From: Streptococcus panodentis
GTDB lineage: Bacteria; Bacillota; Bacilli; Lactobacillales; Streptococcaceae
Assembly (NCBI RefSeq): GCF_017884005.1
Contig: NZ_QFAY01000001.1
Coordinates: 180,345 to 244,344, forward strand
Length of the DNA stretch: 64,000 nt
Direction: 5' to 3'
Of this stretch, positions 63,924-64,000 are shown piece after piece. Positions within the stretch are counted from its first letter, which is position 1; every line of letters begins with the position of its first letter. The notes under the pieces were generated by a model, which saw only the letters and a list, made by a program, of their open reading frames with translations, searched no databases and was not told the DNA's origin. The position numbers and the translations under genes were made by a program.

Positions 63924-64000
63924 AGGCGGTGGGACAGAACTAAATTTTTAAAAATTTAGTTCCCTTCACTCTTTTGTTTCTAAGCTCAGGCTGAAAAGGT
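63924..64000. repeat. Intergenic repeat with a 26-bp perfect palindrome
   Basis: AGGCGGTGGGACAGA (63924-63938) recurs at 26927-26942. It runs into a perfect palindrome at 63937-63962 (GAACTAAATTTTT with its complement). No gene seen to the window end. Confidence 0.5.

Overview
The window looks like chromosomal DNA from a Streptococcus, most likely of the S. sanguinis/mitis-type oral group. The evidence is a YSIRK-type, LPXTG-anchored fibrillar surface protein related to CshA, XerS with an adjacent difSL site, a dprA-topA pair behind a ComX cin-box, ylxM-ffh, tdk-prfA-prmC order and typical streptococcal intergenic repeats. Species is inferred from gene content only. No rRNA, tRNA, insertion sequence, prophage or CRISPR array was seen.

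Layout. 0.1-1.7 kb holds a CLC chloride/proton exchanger. 1.8-6.5 kb is one operon for iron uptake with its own Tat translocase: EfeO-like lipoprotein, Tat-exported DyP peroxidase EfeB, FTR1 permease, TatC, TatA. 7.1-8.1 kb is guaC. 8.3-10.8 kb is an AT-richer accessory patch with a secreted protein of unknown function and a tandem pair of zinc-ribbon membrane paralogues. A MATE exporter follows at 11.3 kb. 13.0-20.5 kb is an M-domain-less Clp ATPase followed by a complete pyruvate-dehydrogenase-type operon (E3, E1-alpha, E1-beta, E2). 20.9-26.9 kb is a housekeeping run (tdk, prfA, prmC, tsaC-like, glyA, nucleoid protein, Pmp23-like hydrolase). 27.4-34.8 kb encodes a 2462-residue surface protein with 11 CshA-type repeats. 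34.9-42.3 kb has a DUF915 hydrolase, a DUF1002 protein, TraX-like protein, an APC permease under a cre site, guaA and a GntR regulator. 42.5-45.5 kb is ylxM, a small gene, ffh and another DUF915 hydrolase, followed by a decayed mepB.

At 46.16-46.19 kb lies difSL, immediately upstream of xerS, so this is the replication terminus. Most genes to its left run on the + strand (apart from 37-41 kb and the small tautomerase gene) and every gene after xerS runs on the - strand, as expected when the two replichores meet here. On the right are a second 2-oxo-acid/acetoin dehydrogenase operon (adhABCD-lplA), an ATP-grasp enzyme with two esterases, trmFO, a lipoprotein/nucleotidyltransferase pair, topA and dprA.

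The most striking unexplained feature is a family of about 111-114 bp hairpin-forming tandem repeats. Three copies sit in the first dehydrogenase operon (15.38-15.72 kb) and four in the second (52.08-52.52 kb), in the same orientation relative to transcription, and the stems change sequence while keeping base pairing. This suggests a structured RNA linked to these operons. Other points of interest are a D1 ATPase domain with degenerate Walker motifs in the Clp protein, the xerS promoter -35 lying inside difSL, and a probably leaderless ylxM transcript.
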